Assembly: GCA_947064765.1 (NCBI GenBank)
Contig: CAMSWH010000007.1
Coordinates: 1 to 58,085, forward strand
Direction: 5' to 3'
Length of the DNA stretch: 58,085 nucleotides
From: an uncultured Clostridium sp.
GTDB lineage: Bacteria > Bacillota > Clostridia > TANB77 > CAG-508
Shown here: positions 26,653 to 35,369 of the stretch, one piece after another
Layout of the letters: the number at the start of each line of letters is the position of its first letter
Position numbering within the stretch: the first letter of the stretch is position 1
Notes under the pieces: model-generated
Database searches by the model: none
The model's input: the letters and a program-made list of their open reading frames with translations, nothing else
Told to the model about the DNA's origin: nothing
Translations under genes and position numbers: made by a program

Positions 26653-28374
26653 ATGGAAAATAAAAAAATATTTGAAGCTACAGAATTTAAAAACATAAAA
26701 GAGATTATATATAATTCATCAAAAATTTATAGTGATGATATTGCATTTGTTATAAAACATCAAGAAAATAAAAAAGTAAGATATGAAAATGTAAGTTATA
26801 AGAGATTATTAGAAGATATTAATAAACTAGGAACAGCTCTTTTTAATATGGGATTTAAAGGAAAAAGAATTGCTGTAATAGGAAGAAATAGATATGAATG
26901 GGTAATGTCGCATTTAGCAAATCTACTAGGAGGAATAACATCAATTCCGTTAGATAAAGATTTGCAATATGAAGAACTTGAAAGTTCTTTAATTAGAAGT
27001 AAAGCAGACTGTATAATATTTGATGAAAAATTAGAAGAAAAAATTTCTAAAATAAAAGAAGCCCAAAATACAAATTTAACAGAATATATTTGTATGAGTA
27101 ATCTACAAGGATATACTTCTATCAAAGAACTTATAAAAAGTGGAGAAGATTTATTAAAAAATAATGAAACAGAATATATAAACACAGAAATAGATGAAAA
27201 TGTAATGAATATTTTATTATTTACATCAGGAACAACATCAAAATCAAAAGCAGTAATGCTTTCACAAAAAAATATAGCTTCAAATATATATGCACTTCAA
27301 TCAGTAGAAGATATTAGAAAAACAGATACAAATATTGCATTCTTACCTTTTCATCACATTTTTGGTTCAACTTGTTTAATAATGATGCTTGCTTGTGGTG
27401 TAAAAACAGTATTTCCAGATGGATTAAGATATATAAAGCAAAACTTAAATGAGTATAAAGTTAGTGTATTTGTTGGTGTACCAATATTAGTAGAAGCTAT
27501 TTATAAAACTATAATGAAAGAGATTGAAAAACAAGGAAAAACAAATTTAATTAAATTTGCAAGAAAATTTAGTAATTTTTTATTAAAATTTAATATTGAT
27601 ATAAGAAGAAAGGTATTTAAACAGGTAATTGATGCATTAGGTGGAAATTTAAGACTTGTTATTTCAGGAGGAGCTCCAGCAGATTCAGAGATTTTAAAAG
27701 GATTTAATGATTTAGGAGTAACAACATTGCAAGGATATGGATTAAGTGAGACATCTCCAGTAATTGCGGCAGAAAATTATAATATAATGAAACCAGGCTC
27801 TGTTGGATTACCAATGATTAATGATACTATTGAAGTTGTAAATAAAGATGAAAATGGAATAGGAGAAATAAGAGTTAAAGGACCAAATATAATGCTTGGA
27901 TATTATGAAATGCCAGAAATTACAGCAGAAGTTTTAAAAGATGGATGGTTTTATACAGGAGATTTAGGATATATAGATAAAGAAGGTCTAATCTATATAA
28001 CTGGAAGAAATAAAAATATGATTGTTTTAAAAAATGGTAAAAAGGTATTTCCAGAGGAGTTAGAAACTTTAGTTAATAGATTAGAGATAGTAGAAGAATC
28101 AATAGTATTTGGACTTCCAGATGAAAAAGATAAATCAGATATTAAATTATCAGTAAAAATTGTTTATAATAAAGAAGTAGCAAAAGAAAAATATGTTGAT
28201 AAAAATGAAGAGGAATTATATAATATTGTTTGGGAACAAATTAAAGAATTAAATAAAACTTTTCCAAGATATAAACATATTCAAAATTTAATTTTAACTG
28301 ATGAAGAACTTATAAAAACAACTACTAAAAAAGTAAAAAGACAAGAAGAAATGAAGAAAATATTAGGAATATAA
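26653..28374 (+). CDS. Long-chain acyl-CoA synthetase-like AMP-forming ligase (573 aa)
   Basis: ATG 26653 preferred (AGGAGA 10 bases upstream) over the TTG at 26587. ANL superfamily motifs: the ATP loop LLFTSGTTSKSKAVMLS, LQGYGLSETSPVIA, the hinge WFYTGDLGYIDKEGLIYITGR and a C-terminal catalytic lysine region ELIKTTTKKVKRQ. Activates a fatty or other carboxylic acid as adenylate and then CoA thioester. Contains no membrane helix. Stands alone. Confidence 0.88.
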   Translation: MENKKIFEATEFKNIKEIIYNSSKIYSDDIAFVIKHQENKKVRYENVSYKRLLEDINKLGTALFNMGFKGKRIAVIGRNRYEWVMSHLANLLGGITSIPLDKDLQYEELESSLIRSKADCIIFDEKLEEKISKIKEAQNTNLTEYICMSNLQGYTSIKELIKSGEDLLKNNETEYINTEIDENVMNILLFTSGTTSKSKAVMLSQKNIASNIYALQSVEDIRKTDTNIAFLPFHHIFGSTCLIMMLACGVKTVFPDGLRYIKQNLNEYKVSVFVGVPILVEAIYKTIMKEIEKQGKTNLIKFARKFSNFLLKFNIDIRRKVFKQVIDALGGNLRLVISGGAPADSEILKGFNDLGVTTLQGYGLSETSPVIAAENYNIMKPGSVGLPMINDTIEVVNKDENGIGEIRVKGPNIMLGYYEMPEITAEVLKDGWFYTGDLGYIDKEGLIYITGRNKNMIVLKNGKKVFPEELETLVNRLEIVEESIVFGLPDEKDKSDIKLSVKIVYNKEVAKEKYVDKNEEELYNIVWEQIKELNKTFPRYKHIQNLILTDEELIKTTTKKVKRQEEMKKILGI

Positions 28375-28578
28375 ATCTTAAATAAGAAGTAATAGAATAT
28401 TAATAAAAATTAATTCAAAGCTAATAAATTAAAATTCCTAAAATACGTAATAAAGCATTTATCATGCATTTTACTATAATTGCAACCTCAAGTAGCAAAG
28501 AAAATTTAAATTGCAAATGGTAGTTGGTAGAAAAAATCTTTGTGCAACTTTAAAATTAAATATAGGAGGTGCATAGAT

Positions 28579-29484
28579 ATGGGATTTAGTGAAAATCTAC
28601 AAATATTAAGAAAAATGAAAAATATGTCACAAGAACAATTAGCAGAAAAGCTTGAAGTATCAAGACAAGCAGTATCAAAATGGGAGAGTGGAAGTGGTTA
28701 TCCAGAAACAGAAAAATTAATAACTATATGTGAAATTTTTGATTGTAGTATTGATGAAATATTAAAAGGGAAGCTTTCAGAAGATTCAAATGGAGATAAG
28801 AAACAATATGAAAATTTAATGAATAGATATAGTAAAGGAATTGCTTTAGCTGTAGCTATTATATTAATAGGAACAACGATTTTTATGTATTTTGCTGGAA
28901 TACCAGGAACTGAAGAAATCAAAGATAAATATTCTATAATGGGTGTTGCAATATTATTGCTTTTTATAGTAGTGGCAGTTCCGATTTTTATAGTATTAGG
29001 TATTGAGCAAGAAAATTATAAAAGAAAAAATCCAAAATTACCTAATTTTTATACTGAAGATGAAATAGAGAAATTCAATCCAAAGTTTGCAAAGGCAATA
29101 GCAATTGCAGTAATGATAAATATATTATCAGCAATACAATTAATTTTCTTATATGGCATGGAGATAGTAAATGATGAAAGTACGATTCCAGTAGTAATTC
29201 TTTTAGCAATGACTACAATATCAGTTTTTATATATGTTTATTATGGAATTCAAAAATCTAAATATGATATTGAATTATACAACAAAATGTCTTCAAAATT
29301 ATCTGAAGAGGAAAATGATAAAGTAGGAAAAATATGTGGAGTTATAATGATAATTGCAACAATGATATTTTTTATTTGTGGAGCAGTTTATAATTTATGG
29401 CATATTGCTTGGATAGTATACCCAATAGGCGGAATGATTTGTGGAATTGTTTCTATAATATTTGAAAATAAAGAGAATAATTAA
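28579..29484 (+). CDS. XRE regulator fused to a multi-span membrane domain (301 aa)
   Basis: ATG 28579 preceded by AGGAGGTG. N-terminal helix-turn-helix (LQILRKMKNMSQEQLAEKLE ... SRQAVSKWESGSGYPETEKL) followed from ~residue 80 by five to six membrane helices. Membrane-bound XRE proteins of this kind are common in Clostridia; some sense cell-envelope stress, but the signal is unknown here. About 200 bases of AT-rich spacer precede it. Confidence 0.85.
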   Translation: MGFSENLQILRKMKNMSQEQLAEKLEVSRQAVSKWESGSGYPETEKLITICEIFDCSIDEILKGKLSEDSNGDKKQYENLMNRYSKGIALAVAIILIGTTIFMYFAGIPGTEEIKDKYSIMGVAILLLFIVVAVPIFIVLGIEQENYKRKNPKLPNFYTEDEIEKFNPKFAKAIAIAVMINILSAIQLIFLYGMEIVNDESTIPVVILLAMTTISVFIYVYYGIQKSKYDIELYNKMSSKLSEEENDKVGKICGVIMIIATMIFFICGAVYNLWHIAWIVYPIGGMICGIVSIIFENKENN

Positions 29485-29486
29485 AT

Positions 29487-29520
29487 AAAAAATGATAGCA
29501 CTATTTGCTATCATTTTTTA
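29487..29520. terminator. Bidirectional terminator
   Basis: AAAAAATGATAGCA-CTATT-TGCTATCATTTTTT: a 14-bp perfect stem flanked by A and T runs, shared by the converging XRE and LysR genes. The LysR stop codon lies in the loop. Confidence 0.92.
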
Positions 29521-30398
29521 TTATATCGATTAATTTTTCTGTTGCAAAACTACAAATCATATTTTTGGGAAGCACAATACCTAATCCTCTTTTAGGTATT
29601 TTTTCTTTTATAGGAATTTCAAAAAGAAGATTATTATTTAATTCTTCTTTTGCAAATTCTTTAGTAATATAAGCAATTCCAAATCCAGCTTTAGCAAAAT
29701 CTTTTACTAATCCATAACTTACAATATCAAATTTAGGATGAAATTTAATATTGTTTGTATTCATTAAATTATTTAAAAAACTTCTAGTGTTAGAAGGTTC
29801 TTTTTGAGTAATGATAGGATAATTTTCTACTAGATTTTTTAAAGAGATAAGTTCTTTAATTTGATTTTTATATTGTAAATTTCCAGCAAAACAATCATGT
29901 AATTTAGTACATGGAGTTATAGTTAAATCATCATCAATTTCCATAGGAAGATTAACTACTAATATATCAATACTTCCTTTTTTTAGATCTGATATTAAAT
30001 TTTTAGTTAAATTATTAGTAACAGAAATATCAATATTAGGAAATTCGTTATGGAATTTGGCTATATGATTAACAAGAAAATATTTTGTAATAGTACTGCT
30101 AGCTCCAATTTTTATAGTACCAGTTTCTAAGTTTTTAAGAGAAGTAAGTTTATGTTCACCATTCATAAAACTTTCTATGCCATTTTTTATAAATCCATAA
30201 AAAATTTTTCCATTTTCAGTTAAAGTAACACCTTTTGGACTTCTATTAAATAAAGTAATTCCAAGTTCGGTTTCTAATTTTTGTATAGATTTAGTAACAG
30301 CTGGTTGTGAAATATATAAGAAATCAGCAGCTTTTGTAACACTTCCGATAAAGTGCTACTGTATAAAATATTTTATAATATTCATAATTAATATTCAT
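29501..30398 (-). CDS. LysR-type transcriptional regulator, needs a +1 shift at CGG
   Basis: Start ATG at 30398 with GAGG 8 bases before it. The first frame reads MNINYEYYKIFYTVALY, then CGG (codon 18) and a TGA six codons later. Skipping that C gives GSVTKAADFLYISQPAVTKS, the standard LysR winged-helix region, and continues without break through LFNRSPKGVTLTENG and a full effector domain to 29501; about 298 residues, the normal length. TVA.YGS.TKAA is exactly what LysR proteins show at this place. If the shift does not happen only a DNA-binding-less fragment from 30166 could be made. Its target is probably the region to the right, where an original divergent gene seems lost. Confidence 0.85.
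30345..30347 (-). promoter_or_regulatory. CGG codon at inferred +1 frameshift site 3
   Basis: Minus strand zero frame TAT CGG AAG; +1 frame TAT (C) GGA AGT. The +1 frame is closed by a TAG at 30356-30358 and the zero frame by a TGA at 30324-30326, leaving about 30 bases for the shift; CGG is inside. Confidence 0.65.
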
Positions 30399-30630
30399 AA
30401 CAATAACCTCACGTTATAATAAGTATAAATAATATATATTTGAATTATATCATGGATGGAATTATAATGCAATTATCAAAGAGAAAGGAGTTAGAAGATA
30501 TGCAGATAAATTAATATTTATCAGTATGCATGTTTCAATTAAAGGTTGATTTTGAATGCGACAGTAAAGATAAATTTTTAATTGAGACGGCTGATGTATT
30601 GTTGTAGAAGGTTGATAGGAGGAAAAAAGG
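30399..30630 (+). other. Spacer with the left edge of imported DNA
   Basis: A short ORF (ATG 30452, MDGIIMQLSKRKELEDMQIN) may be the stump of the gene once divergent from the LysR regulator. From about 30550 on base composition becomes GC-richer, leading into the ligase gene behind an AGGAGG. Confidence 0.4.
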
Positions 30631-31398
30631 ATGAAGAAAAACATTATAATCACAGCAGGACCTACAAATGAGCCAATTGATGCTGTAATGAAAATTACAA
30701 ATATGTCAACAGGAGCATTGGGCAATGTAGTGGCTGAAACTTTTTTGGAAGATAAGGCGGATGAGATTGGAAAGATTTACTATATTTCGACAAAAATGTC
30801 TTATAAGCCAAGAATCGGTGTAGAGAATGTGGAATTTGTAACTGTTGAAACAACACAGGATCTGATTGATGCTTTGAAGGATATCTTTTCAAGAGACAGA
30901 ATTGATATCATTGTTCATTCATGTGCAGTCGGAGACTATGCTGGAGAGTATGTAGTAAGAGCAGAAGACTTAGCGCATGAAATCTATGAGAATATTCAGA
31001 AGGCAGTAAAAAAGGAAGAGATTACTGAGGATAACATTATGGATATTTTCAGAAATCCTGCCTGCGTTTGCAATAACAGTACAAAAATTTCGTCATATGA
31101 GCCGAACCTGATGGCAAAGATGAAACTTACTCCCAAAGTTATCAGTTTAATTAAGGAGATGGCTCCAAACGTAACTTTGGTAGGATTCAAACTTTTGGAG
31201 GGCGTGAGCAAAGAGTATCTTTATCAGGTGGCATCAAAGCTTAGAGAGAAAAATGATGCGGATTTCATTGTTGCAAATGATTTAGCGAAGATTGGAGGCG
31301 GAAAGCACTGGGCAATGATTCTGAATGGAGATGGAGTTGTAACAGAGTGCCAGACAAAAAAAGAAATTGCAAAAGCATTGGCAGGACTTCTATTTTAA
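30631..31398 (+). CDS. coaB: Phosphopantothenate-cysteine ligase (CoaB type), apparently acquired
   Basis: Stand-alone CoaB of the DFP family: ITAGPTNEPIDAVMKITNMSTGALG is the nucleotide-binding front, VHSCAVGDYAGEYV the domain around the substrate site, VGFKLLEGVSKEYL and FIVANDLAKIGGGKHWA (family motif ANDL) follow. Joins cysteine to 4'-phosphopantothenate in CoA synthesis. 255 residues. The gene is clearly GC-richer than its neighbours (codons such as CTG, GCG, GGC, ATC) and is preceded by AGGAGG, so recent transfer is likely. No coaA or coaC partner is near. Confidence 0.9.
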   Translation: MKKNIIITAGPTNEPIDAVMKITNMSTGALGNVVAETFLEDKADEIGKIYYISTKMSYKPRIGVENVEFVTVETTQDLIDALKDIFSRDRIDIIVHSCAVGDYAGEYVVRAEDLAHEIYENIQKAVKKEEITEDNIMDIFRNPACVCNNSTKISSYEPNLMAKMKLTPKVISLIKEMAPNVTLVGFKLLEGVSKEYLYQVASKLREKNDADFIVANDLAKIGGGKHWAMILNGDGVVTECQTKKEIAKALAGLLF

Positions 31399-31415
31399 TT
31401 AAAAAGGAGAAAGAA

Positions 31416-31443
31416 GGCCGGAAGCTATAAGAAGCTTCCGGTC
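31416..31443 (+). terminator. GC-rich hairpin after coaB; rest of the spacer empty
   Basis: GGCCGGAAGCT-ATAAGA-AGCTTCCGGTC, an 11-bp stem, followed by ATTTATATTT without a clean T run. It marks the right edge of the GC-richer insert; 31450-31707 is plain AT-rich sequence in which I see only an AAAGGAG near 31659. Confidence 0.65.
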
Positions 31444-31707
31444 ATTTATATTTATAGCTTCAAATATATTAAATAAAATATATAATCAAAATATTTATTA
31501 TTATTAATTTTTTATAAAGTTTATTGTAACTAGTAGATTGATATTTATATTTGTGATATTATTCTAACTAAAGAAAATAGCATGTAAAAAGAAAATAATT
31601 AGAAAAATAAAAGTTATCACATATAGATTATATTGAATATTATTTGATAAATAAAGAAAGGAGTCGTATGGTTATTTAAGTTATTAAATATATCATACAA
31701 GAATAAT

Positions 31708-32094
31708 ATGAAATTTTATATAGGTTCAGGATTTAAAAATTTTGAGTTAGTAAATATTGTTTCTGAAAAATTAATAAATTTAGGACATGTTCATACATAT
31801 AATTGGGCTAAAAATATTATTGAGGATGAAACTATAGAAGATATGATTAGAGCATCAGAACTTGAAAAACAAGCAATCATAGATTCTGATGTTGTAATTA
31901 TTATATTACCAGCAGGAAGAGGAACACACATAGAATTAGGTATAGCACTTGCCTTAAATAAAAAAGTTTATTTATATTCTAAAGATGGAAAAGATTTTGA
32001 ATTAGAAAATACAGTTAATTTTTATGAAATTCCAGAAATTACAAAAGTAATAGGAAGTATAAATGATTTAGTAGATAAAATAAACATAAGTTAA
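31708..32094 (+). CDS. Nucleoside 2-deoxyribosyltransferase-like protein (128 aa)
   Basis: FYIGSGFKN at the start, an ASELEKQAIIDSDVVIIILP segment and RGTHIELGIALALNKKVYLYS (the acid in THIELG is the family's catalytic glutamate) match the NDT/YtoQ-like fold, which exchanges nucleobases on deoxyribosides. The start has no good ribosome site nearby (AAAGGAG lies ~45 bases upstream). AT-rich and native-looking, between two imported genes. Confidence 0.75.
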   Translation: MKFYIGSGFKNFELVNIVSEKLINLGHVHTYNWAKNIIEDETIEDMIRASELEKQAIIDSDVVIIILPAGRGTHIELGIALALNKKVYLYSKDGKDFELENTVNFYEIPEITKVIGSINDLVDKINIS

Positions 32095-32249
32095 TGCTAG
32101 AAATAAATTTAAAAATAAGTTTTTAGGTGAAGATTTATGAGATACAATATAACAACATAATGTGAAATTGCATTTTTTATGTAAATGTGGTATAATAATA
32201 ATGTATTTGTTCTTCATACAAAAAATACCATGAAAGGAGAGAAAAACTT

Positions 32250-32894
32250 ATGAAGAAGATTACAATGGTTTTTATGGTAGTAGCATTATTAATGATGTTC
32301 GTTACAGGTTGCAGTAACGTTAACCGGACATCAGACAAAGAAGTTGCAATGGCGACTTCGGAGGAGGCAGCAGAAGGCACCACTGAGGTAGAAATGGAAG
32401 CTAATGAAGATGAAAAACCCAAGATATTCATCAACGGACAGGAGTGGAAAGAAGGAGAAGAAATAAGTCTTGGCACAATAGAGGTATGGGTTGTAGAGCT
32501 TGATACCAGACCAGGCTTGAGTATGGATTTATATCACTTTGAGGACAGTGAATACAAGGTGATTTCTTCAATGCCAATGATTTATTATCTTACAGAAGAG
32601 CATGAAGACGGCGACTATTCCAGAATAAAACTTATCTCTTCTGTTGTGTCAAAAGAAGAAAGTGATGAATTGATTGCTATTTCTGAAGATTATATGCTTT
32701 TCGATACGAATGAAGGCAAGATAGCCGTCTCTTTATCAGAAGTTCAGGGGGAATATGATCAGGAAGAATATCCCTATGAGTTCTTGGTAGAGAAAGAAGG
32801 AGGTTTTCATCCACGTATCAAATATGAAGATTTATCAGCAGAGGAGCAGGGAAGTTTTCACTATCTTGACAGTGTAGAAACAATTGAATGGTAA
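32250..32894 (+). CDS. Lipoprotein of unknown function, apparently acquired (214 aa)
   Basis: AAAGGAGAG ribosome site. Lipobox MFVTGCSN with Cys21 after a hydrophobic signal, then an acidic linker (EEAAEGTTEVEMEANEDE) and a beta-rich domain. GC-richer than its surroundings, with codons such as ACC, GGC and CCC. It contains one in-frame CGG (Arg, codon 27; AAC CGG ACA) that is read as a normal triplet, since the frame continues. Function not recognised. Confidence 0.8.
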   Translation: MKKITMVFMVVALLMMFVTGCSNVNRTSDKEVAMATSEEAAEGTTEVEMEANEDEKPKIFINGQEWKEGEEISLGTIEVWVVELDTRPGLSMDLYHFEDSEYKVISSMPMIYYLTEEHEDGDYSRIKLISSVVSKEESDELIAISEDYMLFDTNEGKIAVSLSEVQGEYDQEEYPYEFLVEKEGGFHPRIKYEDLSAEEQGSFHYLDSVETIEW

Positions 32895-32935
32895 TCCTAT
32901 TTGACAGTGTAGAAACAATTGAATAGTAAACCTAT
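32866..32935 (+). repeat. 35-bp direct duplication across the lipoprotein stop codon
   Basis: Unit TTGACAGTGTAGAAACAATT... at 32866-32900 and again at 32901-32935, with two mismatches. The first copy supplies the present stop codon; because 35 is not a multiple of three the second copy is out of frame. Confidence 0.95.
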
Positions 32936-32953
32936 GAAAGTAGGGCAAGAGAA

Positions 32954-32980
32954 CTCGGTGATGTGTTGCCGAGCTTTTTT
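32954..32980 (+). terminator. Terminator after the lipoprotein gene
   Basis: CTCGG ... CCGAG stem followed by CTTTTTTG. Confidence 0.8.
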
Positions 32981-33103
32981 GCGTTTATATAATAGAAGCT
33001 TTTTTCTATTATTGATAAAATGTAGAAAAAAATGTATAATAAACAAAAAACTTATAAAATAAAAATATATAATGAATTATATGTTAATTGATGAGGAGAA
33101 ATA

Positions 33104-34006
33104 ATGAATATACCAGATTTTTTAATAGATTTATTAAATGAACAGTATGGAAAAAAGATAACAGAAAAAATATTAGAAGGATATTCTGCCAGTAGAAAAG
33201 TTACATTTAGAGTAAATACTTTAAAAAGTAATGTAGAAAAAATTGAAAATAGGTTAAAAGAAGAAAAAATAGAATATGAGAAACTTCCATGGAGCGAAGA
33301 AGCATTTATAGTAAATAATGTAAAAGAAATTGATATTCAAAAATTAGATATATACGAAAATGGCGAAATATATCTTCAAAGTTTATCATCAATGTTACCA
33401 CCAATTATTTTACAGCCAAAAGAAAATGCAGATATTTTAGATATGACAGCTGCTCCAGGTGGAAAAACAACTCAAATGGCTGCAATATCAAACAATAAAT
33501 CTCATATAACAGCATGTGAAATGAATAATATAAGAATAGAAAAATTAAAATATAATATAGAAAAGCAGGGAGCTTCTTGTGTATATATTATGCAAAAGGA
33601 TTCAAGACAAATAGATGATTTTTTTTCTTTTGATCAAATTTTATTAGATGCTCCATGTAGTGGAAGCGGAACTTTAAATTCAGGAGATAGTAATATAAGT
33701 AGATATTTTACAACCAAACTTATTGAAAAAACTACTAAATCACAAATTACATTATTAAAAAAAGCATTAAAGATTTTAAAACCAAACTCTCAAATGGTTT
33801 ATTCAACTTGCTCAATTTTAGAAAAGGAAAATGAAGAAATAGTAAGAAAAGCTATATCTGGTTTAAATGCAGAAATAGTACCTATAGATTTTGAAGGAAT
33901 AGAAAATTTGCCATTATTACCAATAAAATTAAAAGGTACTTTATGTGTATGTCCAAATGAATTATATGAAGGATTTTTTATAGCAAAGATAAAAAAGAAT
34001 TATTAA
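33104..34006 (+). CDS. RsmB/RsmF-type rRNA (cytosine-5) methyltransferase (300 aa)
   Basis: NOL1/NOP2/Sun family. SAM site MTAAPGGKTTQMAA, then DAPCSGSGT (first catalytic-pair cysteine, motif IV) and YSTCSILEKENEEIV (motif VI cysteine). N-terminal part VTFRVNTLKSN is the family's RNA-binding lead-in. Methylates a cytosine in rRNA using SAM. Shorter than RsmF, having no PUA-like C-terminus. GAGGAGAAA ribosome site. Confidence 0.9.
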   Translation: MNIPDFLIDLLNEQYGKKITEKILEGYSASRKVTFRVNTLKSNVEKIENRLKEEKIEYEKLPWSEEAFIVNNVKEIDIQKLDIYENGEIYLQSLSSMLPPIILQPKENADILDMTAAPGGKTTQMAAISNNKSHITACEMNNIRIEKLKYNIEKQGASCVYIMQKDSRQIDDFFSFDQILLDAPCSGSGTLNSGDSNISRYFTTKLIEKTTKSQITLLKKALKILKPNSQMVYSTCSILEKENEEIVRKAISGLNAEIVPIDFEGIENLPLLPIKLKGTLCVCPNELYEGFFIAKIKKNY

Positions 34007-34042
34007 AATATATAATTAAATAATAAAATAGTTAAATAATGT

Positions 34043-34143
34043 AAAAATAATTATATATATTAAAATAAAGTGAGCAGCTATGGGAGACTTACAAAGCAAG
34101 GTAGACCAGCAAAGAACAAATGATAATATATATAATTATTTTT
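34043..34143. mobile_element. MITE-like element, copy 1 (101 bp)
   Basis: Perfect 20-bp terminal inverted repeats AAAAATAATTATATATATTA (34043-34062) and their complement (34124-34143) around a core (AATAAAGTGAGCAGCTATGG...GCAAAGAA). A second copy with the same core in the same orientation lies at 35150. It carries no coding capacity and ends 5 bases from the stop of the radical SAM gene. Confidence 0.8.
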
Positions 34144-34148
34144 TATAT

Positions 34149-35090
34149 TTAATTTTGTTTATTATAATATTTTCCTTGATATAAATTATTTTCTTTTAAA
34201 TATTTTTCAAGCCCATTCATAATCCATTTTTTATGGCTATTCCATTCTGGAGCCAAAAGCAAGTCTTTTGGTGCATCACCAGAAATTTTATGGATAACAA
34301 TATGTGGATTTATATGTGTTAAAATATAAGAGGTGGCTTCAAAATAATACTCTAAAGTAATAGGAGTATAATCACCTTTTTTATATAATTCAGCAAGTTT
34401 AGTATTTTTTATTACATAAGTAGAATGTATTTTTAATCCTTGAATATTATGTTTGTCTAAAAAAGAAACTGTATTTTTTATATCATCTAAATTTTCATGT
34501 GGTAAGCCAACCATAACATGAGTAATAACGTCAATATTATATTTGTTTAAAAGATTAACAGCTTTAGTAAAAGTACTACTTAAATATCCTCTATTAATGA
34601 ATTTTCCAGTAATATCATTAGAAGTTTGAAGACCAAGTTCTACCCATACATGAACTCTATTCTTATAAGAACTTAATAACTTGCAAATTTCTTCATTTAT
34701 GCAGTCAGGACGAGTTGCAATAGCAAGTACAATAATTCTATCATCAATTAAAGCAGAATCATACTTTAATTTTAAATTTTCTATGGAGTCATAAGTATTT
34801 GTGAAATTTTGAAAATATGCAATGAATTTATTTGCCCTTTCAGCTTTGTAACTATTAAAATAATTTTGTACTTGTAATTTTATATTTTCTGATATTGAGT
34901 TTGTATTTTGAGAAGAGTTTATATGTTCACCAGATCCTTTTGTACTGCAAAAAATACAGCCACCATTAGAAATATTACCATCTCTATTAGGACAAGTAAA
35001 ATAACCATCAATACATATCTTTAAAGTTCGCTCTCCAAATTTCTCTTTCAAATATTTATTTAATTTTTTATATCTTTCTTGATTTTCCAT
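34149..35090 (-). CDS. YhcC/YtqA-type radical SAM protein (313 aa)
   Basis: TIGR01212-like. CPNRDGNISNGGCIFC (Cys33, Cys45, Cys48) is the characteristic, unusually spaced iron-sulfur cluster motif; LQTSNDITGKFINRGYL, VITHVMVGLPHE and GLKIHSTYVIKNTKL are further family blocks. Binds 4Fe-4S and SAM; the substrate is not established for the family as I know it. The gene is boxed in by two same-orientation MITE-like elements. Confidence 0.9.
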   Translation of the reverse strand: MENQERYKKLNKYLKEKFGERTLKICIDGYFTCPNRDGNISNGGCIFCSTKGSGEHINSSQNTNSISENIKLQVQNYFNSYKAERANKFIAYFQNFTNTYDSIENLKLKYDSALIDDRIIVLAIATRPDCINEEICKLLSSYKNRVHVWVELGLQTSNDITGKFINRGYLSSTFTKAVNLLNKYNIDVITHVMVGLPHENLDDIKNTVSFLDKHNIQGLKIHSTYVIKNTKLAELYKKGDYTPITLEYYFEATSYILTHINPHIVIHKISGDAPKDLLLAPEWNSHKKWIMNGLEKYLKENNLYQGKYYNKQN

Positions 35091-35149
35091 AGTAAAATTA
35101 GTATAGCAAAATATTAGTACTTTTACAAATTAAAATTATATAAATGATA

Positions 35150-35259
35150 ATAAAAAATAATTATATATATTAGAATAAAGTGATGCGTAGCTATTTGAGA
35201 CTTGCAGAGTAAGGTCGACTAGCAAAGAATAAATGATAATATATATAATTATTTTTTAT
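35150..35259. mobile_element. MITE-like element, copy 2 (110 bp)
   Basis: 23-bp inverted termini (left 35150-35172, right 35237-35259, core ATAATTATATATATTA) around GAATAAAGTGATGCGTAGCT...GCAAAGAA. By eye roughly 80% identical to copy 1, same orientation, on the other side of the radical SAM gene. Confidence 0.8.
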
Positions 35260-35369
35260 CATGTCGCTTAACTTAAAATGTAAAAAAGTAGTATTTGCTT
35301 CCAAAATATGGAAAAATATGATATAATTAAAAAGCATATGTATATTTTTAAATAAAAGGATAAATTACA

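Noticed and set aside
3974..30347. CGG simply reassigned to another amino acid at the three broken sites
   Set aside because: Reading CGG as any triplet keeps the zero frame, which meets a stop after 6-16 codons and loses the conserved remainder; a frame change is needed in each case.
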